NCBI RefSeq assembly: GCF_900102055.1
Contig: NZ_FNBA01000001.1
Span: forward strand, 893,085 to 957,084
Source of the DNA: Ulvibacter litoralis
GTDB taxonomy: Bacteria > Bacteroidota > Bacteroidia > Flavobacteriales > Flavobacteriaceae
Length of the DNA: 64,000 bases
Direction of reading: 5' to 3'
Position numbers and translations under genes: made by a program. Of the stretch, positions 63,724 to 64,000 are shown piece by piece. The notes under the pieces are model-generated. The model saw only the letters and a program-made list of their open reading frames with translations. It did not search any database and was not told where the DNA came from. Position 1 is the first letter of the stretch. Each line of letters begins with the position of its first letter.

Positions 63724-64000
63724 CTATTTTCGACATACCACACGTTTTACACGCTGAGAAACCGCTGTAAGCAACTCATAAGGGATGGAATTGATTGATT
63801 CTGAAAGCTTTTCGGCAGTTGGGTTCTTCCCAAACACAATCACTTCATCGCCTTCTTCACAGGTAATTTCGCTAATATCTACCATGATCATGTCCATACA
63901 TACATTTCCAACAATAGGGGCTTTTCTGCCATGTATGGTTACCCATCCTTTTCCATTTCCAAAGGCACGACTAATTCCGTCGGCATGACCAATAGGAAGC
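63724..64000 (-). CDS. alr: Alanine racemase, C-terminal part (cut by window end)
   Basis: The open frame runs from the window end to a TAG at 63726-63724, about 92 residues. It reads GHADGISRAFGNGKGWVTIHGRKAPIVGNVCMDMIMVDIS and onward, the C-terminal domain of PLP-dependent alanine racemase with its MCMD-like catalytic region. In many Bacteroidota this protein is fused C-terminal to a MurF-like ligase; the N-terminus is outside the window, so I cannot tell. It provides D-alanine for peptidoglycan. Confidence 0.92.
   Translation of the reverse strand, partial: LPIGHADGISRAFGNGKGWVTIHGRKAPIVGNVCMDMIMVDISEITCEEGDEVIVFGKNPTAEKLSESINSIPYELLTAVSQRVKRVVCRK

Overview
The window is a gene-dense, AT-rich stretch of core chromosome from a member of the Bacteroidota, almost certainly family Flavobacteriaceae. 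Four lines of evidence support this. The gene families are Bacteroidota-typical: DUF4837, DUF4175, a DUF6909-like protein, head GIN domain, PID-CTERM-like and GH3 proteins. Promoter -7 boxes repeatedly match the Bacteroidota TAnnTTTG consensus. Translation genes are full-length and intact. Many lipoproteins and exported proteins carry Bacteroidota-style signals. I see no rRNA operon, prophage, insertion sequence, CRISPR array or defence island. The window holds 62 protein genes (two cut by the window edges) and two tRNA genes.

Layout. 0-8 kb is mostly minus strand: a cut DUF6909-like protein, GH3 and an M23 peptidase in one run, tatA on plus, then DUF4837 lipoprotein, a LysM lytic transglycosylase and pgk. 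8-16 kb: holB, a methyltransferase, mnmG bracketed by two perfect parS-type palindromes, ybeY and a very large DUF4175 membrane/coiled-coil protein. 16-27 kb: gltX, a beta-barrel protein, an SPFH protein, glnS, folB, tRNA-Cys, DUF1801, a LysE-type exporter, a GIN-domain protein, an acyltransferase and rnr. 27.3-27.8 kb is a gene-free AT-rich region with repeated TATCAAC motifs and is the best oriC candidate here. 27.8-38 kb: rpiB, a CDF metal exporter, a GNAT protein, then a minus-strand run of envelope and protease genes (sterol desaturase family, S41, DUF4349, M1, S8, MBL-fold) with rnpA.

38-49 kb: a CPA-type antiporter, two small Cys-containing lipoproteins, lepA, a TonB-dependent receptor-like protein, dus, a LolC/E-type permease with rbfA, mce and a CAU tRNA. 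49-55 kb: a small PID-CTERM-like protein, ribE, pdxA and the DUF177-rpmF-fabH-accB-accC cluster, which links ribosomal protein L32 to fatty-acid synthesis. 55-64 kb: an overlapping FAD oxidoreductase-mtgA-GreA-like operon, two small membrane proteins, an ABC ATPase, an S9 prolyl oligopeptidase, a DoxX-like protein, asd, mscL and the C-terminus of alanine racemase.

The most notable non-gene signals are: (1) strong over-representation of the heptamer TTCGGAA/TTCCGAA in all reading frames and in some intergenic DNA; (2) two parS-type sites plus a candidate origin about 16 kb away; (3) a small family of nested palindromic elements; (4) several -7 boxes that nearly touch start codons. I found no clear new multi-gene system; the window is mainly housekeeping.
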